This document shows, one piece after another, positions 36,923 through 44,556 of a stretch of 64,000 nt of DNA (positions are counted from its first letter, which is position 1; each line of letters opens with the position of its first letter). Below the pieces are notes generated by a model. It saw nothing but the letters and a program-made list of their open reading frames with translations. It made no database searches and was not told the DNA's origin. This DNA comes from Streptomyces viridochromogenes DSM 40736 (GTDB taxonomy: Bacteria > Actinomycetota > Actinomycetes > Streptomycetales > Streptomycetaceae), in the NCBI RefSeq assembly GCF_000158955.1, contig NZ_GG657757.1:8370854-8434853 (forward strand). The letters run 5' to 3'. Both the position numbers and the translations under genes were made by a program.

Positions 36923-38152
36923 TCAGACCGGCAGGCTGAAGGGAGGGTGCGCGCCGTTGAGGAAGTAGTCCCCGACGTCGCGGAGCCGGTGGGTGACGGG
37001 CTCGTACAGCGTGTGGGTCCGGGCGTTGCGCCAGAAGCGGTCGAAGCCCAGCCGCGCGGACGCGGAGCGGGCGCCGATGATGTCGAGGGCACGGGCGGTG
37101 CACTCCTGCGCGGCCTTGGAGGCGGCGGCTTCCGCCATGGCCACGAGAACGGAGATCTCGGCGTACTCCTCGTAGGTGATGTCTTCGCCGCGTACGAGCC
37201 CGCCGTGCACGGCTTGCTGTGCCTGGTCGGTGAGAGCCGACGCGGAGCGGGTGAGGACGGTGAGTTCTCCGTAGGCGGTGAGCACCTGCGGGTCCTGGGG
37301 TGAGCCGACGGGCCAGTCCGGGTGCCAGGGGGAGTGGCCCGCCCTGCTGTAGTCACGGGCTTCGGCGAGCACTCCCTCGGCCATGCCGAGACGGAGCTGG
37401 ACGGACAGGAGCCGGCCGACCGGTGAGGCCAGTGCCGTCAGGGGCGCCAGGACGTCCTCGTCCGCGGACAGGGAGCCGAGTACGTCGTCGGCGGCGATCG
37501 GTGCACCGTCGAACTCGACGCTCCCGCCTGCCGCGAGCCGCTGTCCGAACGGGTCGGCGTCGGCGTCGATCCGTACACCCCGACGGCCGGGGTCGACCAC
37601 GACGGCGACTGGTTCGCCGGTGTCGGCCCGTACGGCCCGCACGACGAGGCGGTCGGCGACCAGGACCCCGGTGGTGTAGCTCTGCCGACCGTCGAGGACA
37701 TGGCCGGCGGCCGTCGTGGCCAGCGTCAGCGGCAGGTCCTGGCGGGCGACACCACCGCCCCAACACCACTGTTTCAAAGCGGACTGCCGCTCGATCTGAG
37801 CGGCGAGAGCGGGCTCGGTGAGGAACCCGGCGCTCCACGACAGGAAGTAGTGAGAGCCGAGGAGTTGAGCGATCGCACTGTCGGCTGTGGCGATGTCCCG
37901 GACGACGGCGTAGGCCGTGGGCCAGTCCGCGCCGCCGCCCCCGAGCTCGGGCGATATGAGGAGGGGCAGCAGTCCCGACTCGCGCAGCCGGGACACCTCG
38001 TCGAAGGGGGCCTTGCCCGCCTGCTCCCTGGCCACCGCGTCCGTGGCCAGGTCCTCCGCCGTCTCGCGGGCCACGCGCAGCCAGTGCGTACGGTCGGGCC
38101 CGGTCCGGTCGGATGCCGAGGCGGGGTCGGCCGGCGCGATGGCAACGCCCAT
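36923..38152 (-). CDS. SfnB/DszC-like acyl-CoA-dehydrogenase-fold monooxygenase (sulfur acquisition)
   Basis: 409 aa with the acyl-CoA dehydrogenase fold but without the usual catalytic Glu region. Stretches such as LLISPELGGGGADWPTAYAV, DSAIAQLLGSHYFLSW, RQSYTTGVLVADRL and the C-terminal RNARTHTLYEPVTHRLRDVG match the SfnB/DszC group of FMNH2-dependent oxygenases that attack sulfones and thiophenes to release sulfur. It neighbours two LLM monooxygenases and two cysteine leader peptides, which supports a role in sulfur scavenging. The substrate is unknown. Confidence 0.87.
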   Translation of the reverse strand: MGVAIAPADPASASDRTGPDRTHWLRVARETAEDLATDAVAREQAGKAPFDEVSRLRESGLLPLLISPELGGGGADWPTAYAVVRDIATADSAIAQLLGSHYFLSWSAGFLTEPALAAQIERQSALKQWCWGGGVARQDLPLTLATTAAGHVLDGRQSYTTGVLVADRLVVRAVRADTGEPVAVVVDPGRRGVRIDADADPFGQRLAAGGSVEFDGAPIAADDVLGSLSADEDVLAPLTALASPVGRLLSVQLRLGMAEGVLAEARDYSRAGHSPWHPDWPVGSPQDPQVLTAYGELTVLTRSASALTDQAQQAVHGGLVRGEDITYEEYAEISVLVAMAEAAASKAAQECTARALDIIGARSASARLGFDRFWRNARTHTLYEPVTHRLRDVGDYFLNGAHPPFSLPV

Positions 38153-38165
38153 GGTGGTGGTCTCC

Positions 38166-38288
38166 TCAGGGTCGGCGGCAAGCTGCGGTGGTGGGGTCCT
38201 CTTGCTGGTCGGGCACGTACGTGCAGCCCGCGCGCCGTACGGTGACGAACTGGAAGATGCCGGACACGAATGGGAAGATGCCGGACAT
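38166..38288 (-). CDS. Possible short leader ORF upstream of the SfnB-like gene
   Basis: A 40-codon frame from ATG 38288 ends 13 bases before the SfnB-like start. It contains a doubled SGIF.FV heptad (15-bp repeat GGAAGATGCCGGACA at 38252-38266 and 38273-38287) and two cysteines, one in the ending TTAACRRP. The position and late cysteine resemble actinobacterial cysteine leader peptides, but the H-I/V-D-L core is missing. Weak candidate. Confidence 0.25.
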   Translation of the reverse strand: MSGIFPFVSGIFQFVTVRRAGCTYVPDQQEDPTTAACRRP

Positions 38289-38551
38289 CAACTGCTCGCG
38301 CGCATGCACTTGGCGGTCGTCCTTCAGGAGTGCGACGGGCTCACGGGTGCAGCGGGTGGGTGCGCCTGAGCACCTGGGCGGAGAGCGAGGGAGCGGAGCG
38401 GCACGCGCGATGTGTGAGTCGCGTGCCTCACCCGAGACAGCAGGCGGCGCTGACGACGTGACCAAAGTCGACATGCCGACGACGAACGAGTCGTTGCTGT
38501 GTGTGGGACATGTACATCATCCTGCGCACCTGCCGGGTGAGACGTCAACGC

Positions 38552-38583
38552 TTCCCTAGTAAATCGATGGGAAATGTAGGGAA
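38552..38583. promoter_or_regulatory. Inverted repeat TTCCCTA-N18-TAGGGAA before the GNAT gene
   Basis: A perfect 7-bp dyad in a stretch of unusually low GC, 75 bases upstream of GTG 38658. It may be an operator. The remaining sequence between 38289 and 38551 shows no gene I can support. Confidence 0.4.
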
Positions 38584-38657
38584 AGCCACACCGGACGGAC
38601 CCGGAATTCATGCACCTGCAATGATCTACCCCGCAACTGCCTGCTAGACATGCCTCC

Positions 38658-39404
38658 GTGGCACAATCGATCGACGTTCGTGGTGGCGAAACCCTGGCCA
38701 ACCCGAGCACGCACCCTCTGGACAACGCGGTCTGGGCCGCACTGACCGGCCCGCACGCCCGCTTCGCCGAACGCCTCGGCCGCGCCGCCCGCTACCCGGC
38801 CGACGTCTACGACTTCGCCGCCCTCGCCGATCCGGCCGACCCGGCCGCGTGGGCCGACCTGCGTAGGCTCGTCGGTCCCGGAACCGTCGTACGGATCAAG
38901 CCGGTCGAAGAGGTCCCTTCTGGTTGGGACGTCATCGGCGGCGGTCTGGGAGTGCAGCTCGTCGACACCGCCCTGCGGGCCGAGCCCGCCCCGGAAGCCG
39001 TCGGGCTCGGACCCGACGACGTACCCGAGATCCTCGACCTGGTCGCCCGCACCAGACCGGGCCCCTTCCTGAAACGCACCGTCGAACTGGGCACCTACCT
39101 CGGCATCCGGCACCAGGGCCGGCTGATCGCCCTGGCCGGCGAGCGGATCCGGCCGCCCGGCTGGACGGAGATCAGTGCCGTCTGCACCGCTCCGGAGCAT
39201 CGTGGCCGCGGTCTGGGCACGCGTCTCGTACGTGCCGTCGCCGCCGGCATCCGTGCCCGCGGCGACATCCCGTTCCTGCACGCCGCCGCGGGCAACACCC
39301 AGGCGATCCGCCTGTACGAGTCCATCGGCTTCACCCTGCGCCGCCGTTCGCCCGTCCTGCTGGTCCGCAGCCCGGGAACACAGCACGAGGCGCGGCCGTT
39401 GTGA
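38658..39404 (+). CDS. GNAT-family N-acetyltransferase
   Basis: 248 aa, GTG start. A family-specific N-terminal half (AALADPADPAAWADLRRLVG) is followed by the GNAT domain: GTYLGIRHQGRLIALAGERI, the acetyl-CoA loop VCTAPEHRGRGLGTRLVRAV and AIRLYESIGFTLRRR. It is a full-length paralogue of the frameshifted gene at 27653. Substrate unknown; its placement just before the cysteine leader and LLM monooxygenases suggests a link with sulfur metabolism, but this is inference. Confidence 0.88.
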   Translation: MAQSIDVRGGETLANPSTHPLDNAVWAALTGPHARFAERLGRAARYPADVYDFAALADPADPAAWADLRRLVGPGTVVRIKPVEEVPSGWDVIGGGLGVQLVDTALRAEPAPEAVGLGPDDVPEILDLVARTRPGPFLKRTVELGTYLGIRHQGRLIALAGERIRPPGWTEISAVCTAPEHRGRGLGTRLVRAVAAGIRARGDIPFLHAAAGNTQAIRLYESIGFTLRRRSPVLLVRSPGTQHEARPL

Positions 39405-39463
39405 CCGACGACGAGATGCGCGAGGCGCCGAAGCGCCCGACCCGACGGACGGAGGTGGCGGAC

Positions 39464-39550
39464 ATGACGCGCATGTTCCACGCCGTCCATCTCCACTCCC
39501 GGCCCCACATAGATCTCCAGCGCGTGGCCGGCGCGCTCTGTTGCTCCTGA
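39464..39550 (+). CDS. Cysteine leader peptide (28 aa) upstream of the LLM monooxygenases
   Basis: A short frame starting at ATG 39464 behind GGAGG. The peptide carries the actinobacterial leader core RPHIDLQRVAGALCCS, with tandem cysteines just before the stop. Such leaders precede sulfur genes in actinobacteria and act as cysteine sensors: ribosomes stall at the Cys codons when charged tRNA-Cys is low. A small hairpin (GCCGG 39578-39582, CCGGC 39588-39592) lies between the leader and the next gene, 78 bases downstream, and could be part of the attenuator. Confidence 0.8.
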   Translation: MTRMFHAVHLHSRPHIDLQRVAGALCCS

Positions 39551-39627
39551 CCCGCTCCTTCACCTCGCCGCCCTCTTGCCGGAGGAGCCGGCGTTCTCCT
39601 TGCGGACTTCCAGGAAGGCGCTGACTC

Positions 39628-40830
39628 GTGTCCTCAACTCCCTCTTCTTCCCTGCACCTTGCCGTCGCCCTGGACGGCACGGGCTGGCATCCCGCCTCGT
39701 GGCGCGAGCCGGTGGCCCGCCCCCGGCACCTGTTCACCGCCCGGTACTGGGCCGACCTCGTCGCCGAGGCCGAGCGCGGTCTGCTCGACTTCGTGACCAT
39801 CGAGGACGGCCTCGGCCCGCAGTCCTCCCACTGGCTGGACCCGGACGAGCGCACCGACCAGGTGCGCGGCCGTCTCGACGCCGTACTCATCGCCTCCCGC
39901 GTGGCACCGTTGACCCGCCACATAGGCCTGGTGCCGACGGTGGTCTCCACCCACACGGAGCCGTTCCACATCTCCAAGGCGATCGCCACGCTCGACTACG
40001 TCAGTACCGGCCGCGCCGGCCTGCGCGTGCAGGTCACCGCCCGGCCGAACGAGGCCGCGCACTTCGGCCGCCGCACCATCCCGCGCATCCAGGCCTACGA
40101 CAGCCCCGCCGCCCGGGAGGTGGTGACCGACCTCTTCGACGAGGCCGCCGACCATGTCGAGGTGGTGCGTCGCCTCTGGGACAGCTGGGAGGACGACGCC
40201 GAGATCCGGGACGCCGCCACCGGCCGCTTCATCGACCGGGACAAGCTGCACTACATCGGCTTCGAGGGCCGCCACTTCAGTGTCAAGGGCCCGTCCATCA
40301 CGCCCCGGCCGCCTCAGGGCCAGCCGATCGTCAGTGCTCTCGCCCACGACACCGTTCCCTACCGTCTCGTGGCCCGCGCCGCCGACGTCGGCTACGTCAC
40401 CCCGCACGACACCGGCCAGGCCCGCGCCATCGTCGCGGAGATCCGCGCCGAACAGGCGGCCGCCGGTCGCGTCGACGAACCGCTGCACCTCTTCGGCGAC
40501 CTCGTGGTCTTCCTGGACGACGACCCCGCTGAGGCCGCGGCCCGCCGCGAGCGCCTCGACACCCTCGCGGGACAGACGTACACGAGTGACGCCCCGATCT
40601 TCACCGGTACGCCCTCCCAACTCGCGGACCAACTCCAGGAGTTGCAGACGGCGGGCCTGACCGGCTTCCGACTGCGACCGGCAGTCGCCGGCCATGACCT
40701 TCCGGCGATCACACGGGGCCTGGTGCCCGAACTCCAGCGCCGCGACGCCTTCCGCCACACGTACGAGGCCGACACCCTGCGCGGGCTGCTGGGCCTGGCC
40801 CGCCCCGCCAACCGCCACGTCGCAGACTGA
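39628..40830 (+). CDS. LLM-class FMN-dependent monooxygenase
   Basis: 400 aa, TIM-barrel luciferase-like monooxygenase of the NtaA/SnaA/DszA group. Visible are RYWADLVAEAERGLLDFVTI, the strand VSTHTEPFHISKAIATLDYV, SPAAREVVTDLFDEAADHVE and the HFSVKGPSITPRPPQGQP insertion typical of the group. Uses FMNH2 from a separate reductase to oxidise a sulfonate, sulfone or similar sulfur compound. GTG start behind AGGAAGG. It is 22 bases upstream of a second LLM enzyme and under the cysteine leader. Confidence 0.9.
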   Translation: MSSTPSSSLHLAVALDGTGWHPASWREPVARPRHLFTARYWADLVAEAERGLLDFVTIEDGLGPQSSHWLDPDERTDQVRGRLDAVLIASRVAPLTRHIGLVPTVVSTHTEPFHISKAIATLDYVSTGRAGLRVQVTARPNEAAHFGRRTIPRIQAYDSPAAREVVTDLFDEAADHVEVVRRLWDSWEDDAEIRDAATGRFIDRDKLHYIGFEGRHFSVKGPSITPRPPQGQPIVSALAHDTVPYRLVARAADVGYVTPHDTGQARAIVAEIRAEQAAAGRVDEPLHLFGDLVVFLDDDPAEAAARRERLDTLAGQTYTSDAPIFTGTPSQLADQLQELQTAGLTGFRLRPAVAGHDLPAITRGLVPELQRRDAFRHTYEADTLRGLLGLARPANRHVAD

Positions 40831-40852
40831 GCCGGACGGAGAGACGACCACC

Positions 40853-42229
40853 ATGAGCAAGCCGCTGAAGCAGATCCACCTGGCCGCCCACTTCCCCGGC
40901 GTCAACAACACCACGGTGTGGAGCGACCCGCGCGCCGGCAGCCACATCGAGTTCAGCTCCTTCGCGCACTTCGCGCAGACAGCCGAACGCGCCAAGTTCG
41001 ACTTCCTGTTCCTCGCCGAGGGGCTCAGGCTCCGCGAACAGGGCGGGAAGATCTACGACCTGGACGTCGTCGGCCGCCCCGACACCTTCACGATCCTCGC
41101 CGCACTCGCCGCCGTCACCGAGCACCTCGGCCTCACCGGCACCATCAACTCCACCTTCAACGAGCCCTACGAGGTCGCCCGCCAGTTCGCCAGCCTCGAC
41201 CACCTCTCCGGTGGCCGCTCCGCCTGGAACGTCGTGACCTCGTGGGACGCCTTCACCGGCGAGAACTTCCGCCGCGGCGGCTTCCTACCACAGGAGGAGC
41301 GCTACTCCCGCGCCAAGGAGTTCCTGGCCACGGCGAACGAGCTCTTCGACTCCTGGCACGGCGACGAGATCCTCGCCGACCAGGAGACCGGCACGTTCCT
41401 GCGCGACGCGAAGGCGGGCTCCTTCGTCCACACCGGGCAGCACTTCGACATCCACGGCCAGTTCAACGTCCCTCGCTCCCCGCAGGGCCGCCCGGTCGTC
41501 TTCCAGGCGGGCGACTCCGAGGAGGGCCGCGAGTTCGCCGCCTCGGAGGCCGACGCGATCTTCAGCCGGCACGCCACCCTGGAGGCCGGCCAGGCCTTCT
41601 ACACGGACGTCAAGAGCCGCCTCGCCAAGTACGGCCGCCGCCCCGACCAGCTGCTGATCCTGCCCGCCGCCACCTTCACGCTGGCCGACACCGACGCCGA
41701 GGCGGAGGAGCTGGCCAAGGTGGTGCGCCGCCAGCAGGTCAGCGGCGCCACCGCCATCAAGCACCTTGAGTTCGTCTGGAACCGGGACCTGTCATCCTAC
41801 GACCCGGACGGGCCGCTCCCCGACATCGACCCCGACGTCAGCGACAACCACATCTCCAAGGGTCGCGCCCAGGTCCGCATGTACCGCGACCCGCTGACCA
41901 CCGCCCGCGAGTGGCGCGAGCTCGCCGCGGCCAACAACTGGTCGATCCGCGACCTGGTCATCGAGACCGGAAACCGGCAGAACTTCATCGGCTCGGCCGA
42001 GACGATCGCCCGCACCATCGACGACCTGGTGCAGGCAGACGCCAGTGACGGCTTCATCCTCGTCCCGCACATCACCCCGACCGGCCTCGACGAGTTCGCC
42101 GACAAGGTCGTCCCGCTGCTCCAGGAACGGGGCGTCTTCCGCACCGAATACGAGGGACCGACCCTCCGCCACCAGCTCGGCCTCGCCCACCCCGACGACC
42201 TACAGGGTGAGCAGCGGGCGGCGTCGTGA
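40853..42229 (+). CDS. NtaA/DmoA-family FMN-dependent monooxygenase
   Basis: 458 aa, longer than the preceding enzyme, as usual for the NtaA/DszA/DmoA family. Motifs: IHLAAHFPGVNNTTVWSDPR, INSTFNEPYEVARQFASLDH, LSGGRSAWNVVTSWDAFTGE, HFDIHGQFNVPRSPQGRPVV and the C-terminal VPLLQERGVFRTEYEGPTLR. It is a two-component flavin monooxygenase for desulfurisation (dimethyl sulfide, dibenzothiophene sulfone or other organosulfur compound). The flavin reductase is not in the window. Confidence 0.93.
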   Translation: MSKPLKQIHLAAHFPGVNNTTVWSDPRAGSHIEFSSFAHFAQTAERAKFDFLFLAEGLRLREQGGKIYDLDVVGRPDTFTILAALAAVTEHLGLTGTINSTFNEPYEVARQFASLDHLSGGRSAWNVVTSWDAFTGENFRRGGFLPQEERYSRAKEFLATANELFDSWHGDEILADQETGTFLRDAKAGSFVHTGQHFDIHGQFNVPRSPQGRPVVFQAGDSEEGREFAASEADAIFSRHATLEAGQAFYTDVKSRLAKYGRRPDQLLILPAATFTLADTDAEAEELAKVVRRQQVSGATAIKHLEFVWNRDLSSYDPDGPLPDIDPDVSDNHISKGRAQVRMYRDPLTTAREWRELAAANNWSIRDLVIETGNRQNFIGSAETIARTIDDLVQADASDGFILVPHITPTGLDEFADKVVPLLQERGVFRTEYEGPTLRHQLGLAHPDDLQGEQRAAS

Positions 42230-42249
42230 AGCCCTTGCGATCACCCTGA

Positions 42250-42411
42250 TCGCGAGGTCCTTGACAACGTCCTGCTCGCCGAGGAACTGGGCTTCGACGG
42301 GTTCGGCGTGGTGGTGGGGAGTGAGGGGGGCGGTCCGAGCGGCCGTTCATCTCCTCCCCAACCGACCGTCGTGCTCAGCCACCTCGCGGCACTGACCCGG
42401 CGCATCCGCCT
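42250..42411 (+). pseudogene. Remnant of a third LLM monooxygenase
   Basis: Directly after the second LLM gene the sequence reads LLAEELGFDGFGVVVGSEGG then SSPPQPTVVLSHLAALTRRI, which matches the first ~60 residues of luciferase-like monooxygenases (AEELGFDGFGVGEHHG, then SSPPVVLSHIAARTRRIRL). There is no start, and it breaks off where the convergent kinase gene ends. A decayed duplicate or deletion scar. Confidence 0.5.
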
Positions 42412-42413
42412 CT

Positions 42414-42989
42414 TCATTCACCGGCGGCCGCCGACAACACAGCCCCCAGCAGCAGGGCCGACGACGCCTCCGGAGCCTGTCCCGCGGTGTCCACGATGAC
42501 CCGGTCCCGGTCCCACGGCTCGTACTCCCGGTCGAGGATCTGCTGCCAGCAGGGCAGCGGCAGACCCGGGATGTCGACCGACCGCGACGTCGCGCGCAGC
42601 CGGTGCTCGACCGGGTCGGAGCAGACGACCTCCACCTCGACGCAGGGCACGCCCGCCCGTGCGGCCGCGCCCCGCCAGGCCTCCCGCGTCACCGCCAGCG
42701 GGTTCACCGACTCCGCGATCACGGTCAGGCCCTGCCGCAGATGCTCCTCGGCCAGGGCGTACCCGACGACGTAGCCCGCCGGGCCGACCGGGTGCCGGGC
42801 CAGGCCGGACCGGACGAGTGCCTGCTCGATGGTGTCCACGCGCAGGTGAACCGCGCCGACCTCCGCCGCCAGCAGACGGGCGAGCGTGGTCTTTCCGGTG
42901 GCGGGCAGACCACCGACCACGACAAGCACGGGGCCGGCTCGCCGTTCGCGATCGGGCGACGACGCGTTGTCCACACGCGGGGAGCTCAC
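42414..42989 (-). CDS. P-loop small-molecule/nucleotide kinase (AAA_33 type)
   Basis: 191 aa. Walker A GGLPATGKTTLARLLA, then DTIEQALVRSGLARHPVG and VIAESVNPLAVTREAWRGAA, followed by a lid-like basic helix (EHRLRATSRSVDIPG). This is the pattern of small kinases related to chloramphenicol phosphotransferase, adenylylsulfate kinase and gluconokinase. The GTG start overlaps the stop of the DUF1684 gene, so they are coupled and both sit behind a cysteine leader. A role in sulfur metabolism is therefore possible but the substrate is unknown. Confidence 0.8.
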   Translation of the reverse strand: MSSPRVDNASSPDRERRAGPVLVVVGGLPATGKTTLARLLAAEVGAVHLRVDTIEQALVRSGLARHPVGPAGYVVGYALAEEHLRQGLTVIAESVNPLAVTREAWRGAAARAGVPCVEVEVVCSDPVEHRLRATSRSVDIPGLPLPCWQQILDREYEPWDRDRVIVDTAGQAPEASSALLLGAVLSAAAGE

Positions 42990-43813
42990 TGTGCGGTCCG
43001 CCGCTCGTGGGGGATCTGCTCACCGGCCTCGATCGCGACCGGCAGCCGGTTCTCGGTGGGCGGCAGCGGGCAGGTCGCGAAGTCGGTGTACGCGCACGGA
43101 AGGTTGGTGGCACGGTTGAAGTCCAGCACCACGGTGCCGTCGGGTCCGGGCGCGTCGATCTGCAGGGCGCGATTGGCCGCGTACGTGGTCACGCCGGAGG
43201 TCGCGTCGGTGAACAGCACCATGAGGCCGCCAGGGGTGTTTCCGTTGAACGCGGTCAGGCCCAGCGTCCGGCCGTCGATCCGGAATCGGATCCTGCCGGG
43301 TGCGTCGTAGACGTGCTGAAGTCCCTCGGCGACGGCACCCACGGTGGTCGGCCGCGGTTCCGGGAAGGGCGTGTACGTGCCGGTGACCACCCAGCGCGGG
43401 TCGGGCGCGTAGGCGGGCGTCCCGGTGAACGCGGTACGCAGCGGATGGTCCGGGTGCCGTGGCCGGATCACGTCGTGGCCGCCGCGCTTGGCGATCTCGA
43501 TCACGGCAGCGCCCCAGACGGCGGTGACGCCACCGCGTTCCGGGATGGCACCGAATGCGTGCCGCCCGTGCACCGCGGTGCCGTCGACGACGAGTTCCTC
43601 CCCCTCGCCGAGCACGACGATGACGCCCTCGTCGCCCGTCGACCAGGTGCCGGGCGCGTCGGGGAAGCGCTGGGGGCCGGTGGCGAGCCAGTGCAGGCCC
43701 GTGACGGCAAGGAATCCGTGTTCATGGGCGAGGGTGGAATCCCTGCGCTGATGCCATGCCTCCCATTCGGTGGCGAAGGCGTCGATGCCGGTGGGGGAGT
43801 CCTGGACAGTCAT
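42986..43813 (-). CDS. DUF1684 protein
   Basis: 275 aa from ATG 43813, which follows AGGAG. The DUF1684 pattern is evident: EWEAWHQRRDSTLAHEHGFL, VTGLHWL, the charged centre ERGGVTAVWGAAVIEIAKRG, and the end VLDFNRATNLPCAYTDFATC followed by CPLPPTENRLPVAIEAGE. Many DUF1684 genes in actinobacteria lie near sulfur or oxidoreductase genes, but no function is known. A cysteine leader peptide is encoded 122 bases upstream on the same strand. Confidence 0.88.
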   Translation of the reverse strand: MTVQDSPTGIDAFATEWEAWHQRRDSTLAHEHGFLAVTGLHWLATGPQRFPDAPGTWSTGDEGVIVVLGEGEELVVDGTAVHGRHAFGAIPERGGVTAVWGAAVIEIAKRGGHDVIRPRHPDHPLRTAFTGTPAYAPDPRWVVTGTYTPFPEPRPTTVGAVAEGLQHVYDAPGRIRFRIDGRTLGLTAFNGNTPGGLMVLFTDATSGVTTYAANRALQIDAPGPDGTVVLDFNRATNLPCAYTDFATCPLPPTENRLPVAIEAGEQIPHERRTAQ

Positions 43814-43935
43814 GTGTGCTCCTGCGGAATTCGGCACTGATGTCGGGGGGCGTCGCGCGCGGCGGTTTCGCGTACACCGGCAGTGGTCAATGTGATGCGG
43901 TGGAGAGAACGCAGATCAGAAGCCGGAGCGAGGCG

Positions 43936-44010
43936 TCAGCTCTCGGCGGAACAACACGTGGTGGTGACACGCCCGTAGTCAACGTGGCGGCGGGTCACGA
44001 GCACGGTCAT
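43936..44010 (-). CDS. Second cysteine leader peptide (24 aa), upstream of DUF1684-kinase
   Basis: A frame from ATG 44010 to stop 43936 encodes a peptide with the leader core TRRHVDYGRVTTTCCSAES: basic residues, H-V-D, then tandem cysteines near the end. It is too short for ordinary gene calling and sits in an otherwise empty stretch upstream of DUF1684. It implies cysteine-responsive control of the DUF1684-kinase pair, in parallel with the leader at 39464. Confidence 0.75.
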   Translation of the reverse strand: MTVLVTRRHVDYGRVTTTCCSAES

Positions 44011-44126
44011 GGGGCCAGGTAACCACACGCGGGCCGCAACGCACCAGATCGGTTCATCGCCTCGATGTGAGTGCGCGAAGCCCGGACGTAACGGGCACAT
44101 GGCGTTCGCACGAAAGTATTGTTGCC

Positions 44127-44300
44127 GGCCCGGTGACCCGGACGTACACGACCTGGAAGCAGCTCTCGGACGAGAACGTCGACGCCCGGGTCTGTTCCGG
44201 CATCCACACGCGGTCGGCCGACGAGGCAGGGATCACGCTCGGCACGGACACGGCACGCTACGTCCTGCGGAACGAGAAGAACCTCTTCGCTCCACACTGA
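44127..44300 (+). pseudogene. C-terminal remnant of a vanadium haloperoxidase/PAP2-family protein
   Basis: The stretch RTYTTWKQLSDENVDARVCS then GIHTRSADEAGITLGTDTAR matches the end of vanadium-dependent haloperoxidases, where ENxxSRVWGGIHFR holds the vanadate-binding Arg and His. The invariant Arg and His are still visible (DARV, GIH). Nothing upstream encodes the rest of the enzyme. The flanking 256 bases to the next gene hold nothing else I recognise. Confidence 0.55.
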
Positions 44301-44556
44301 CCCCGCTACGCGAACGCCCTGTACCCGGCAGGACGGCCGACACCCCCGAACGGGTGGTTCCAACACTCCGACGGCGCATGAGGGCGCCTCACGCGGGGCG
44401 GTCGGACGGGGCCACGCCGAAGCTCCATGGAGATGAGCGTGACAAGCCGCCGACAGCCTTCGTCACCGGGACCCGGACGACCACGCGACGGCGGCTCCCG
44501 TCGGGAAGCGGCCTGTCTCCCTCAGCCGCGTCCAGTCCCACGGCCCGGGAGTCCTC

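Noticed and set aside
38289..38369. Plus-strand short frame ending in LTGAAGGCA as another cysteine leader
   Set aside because: Lacks the basic H-V/I-D-L core and tandem Cys, and is far from any plus-strand start.
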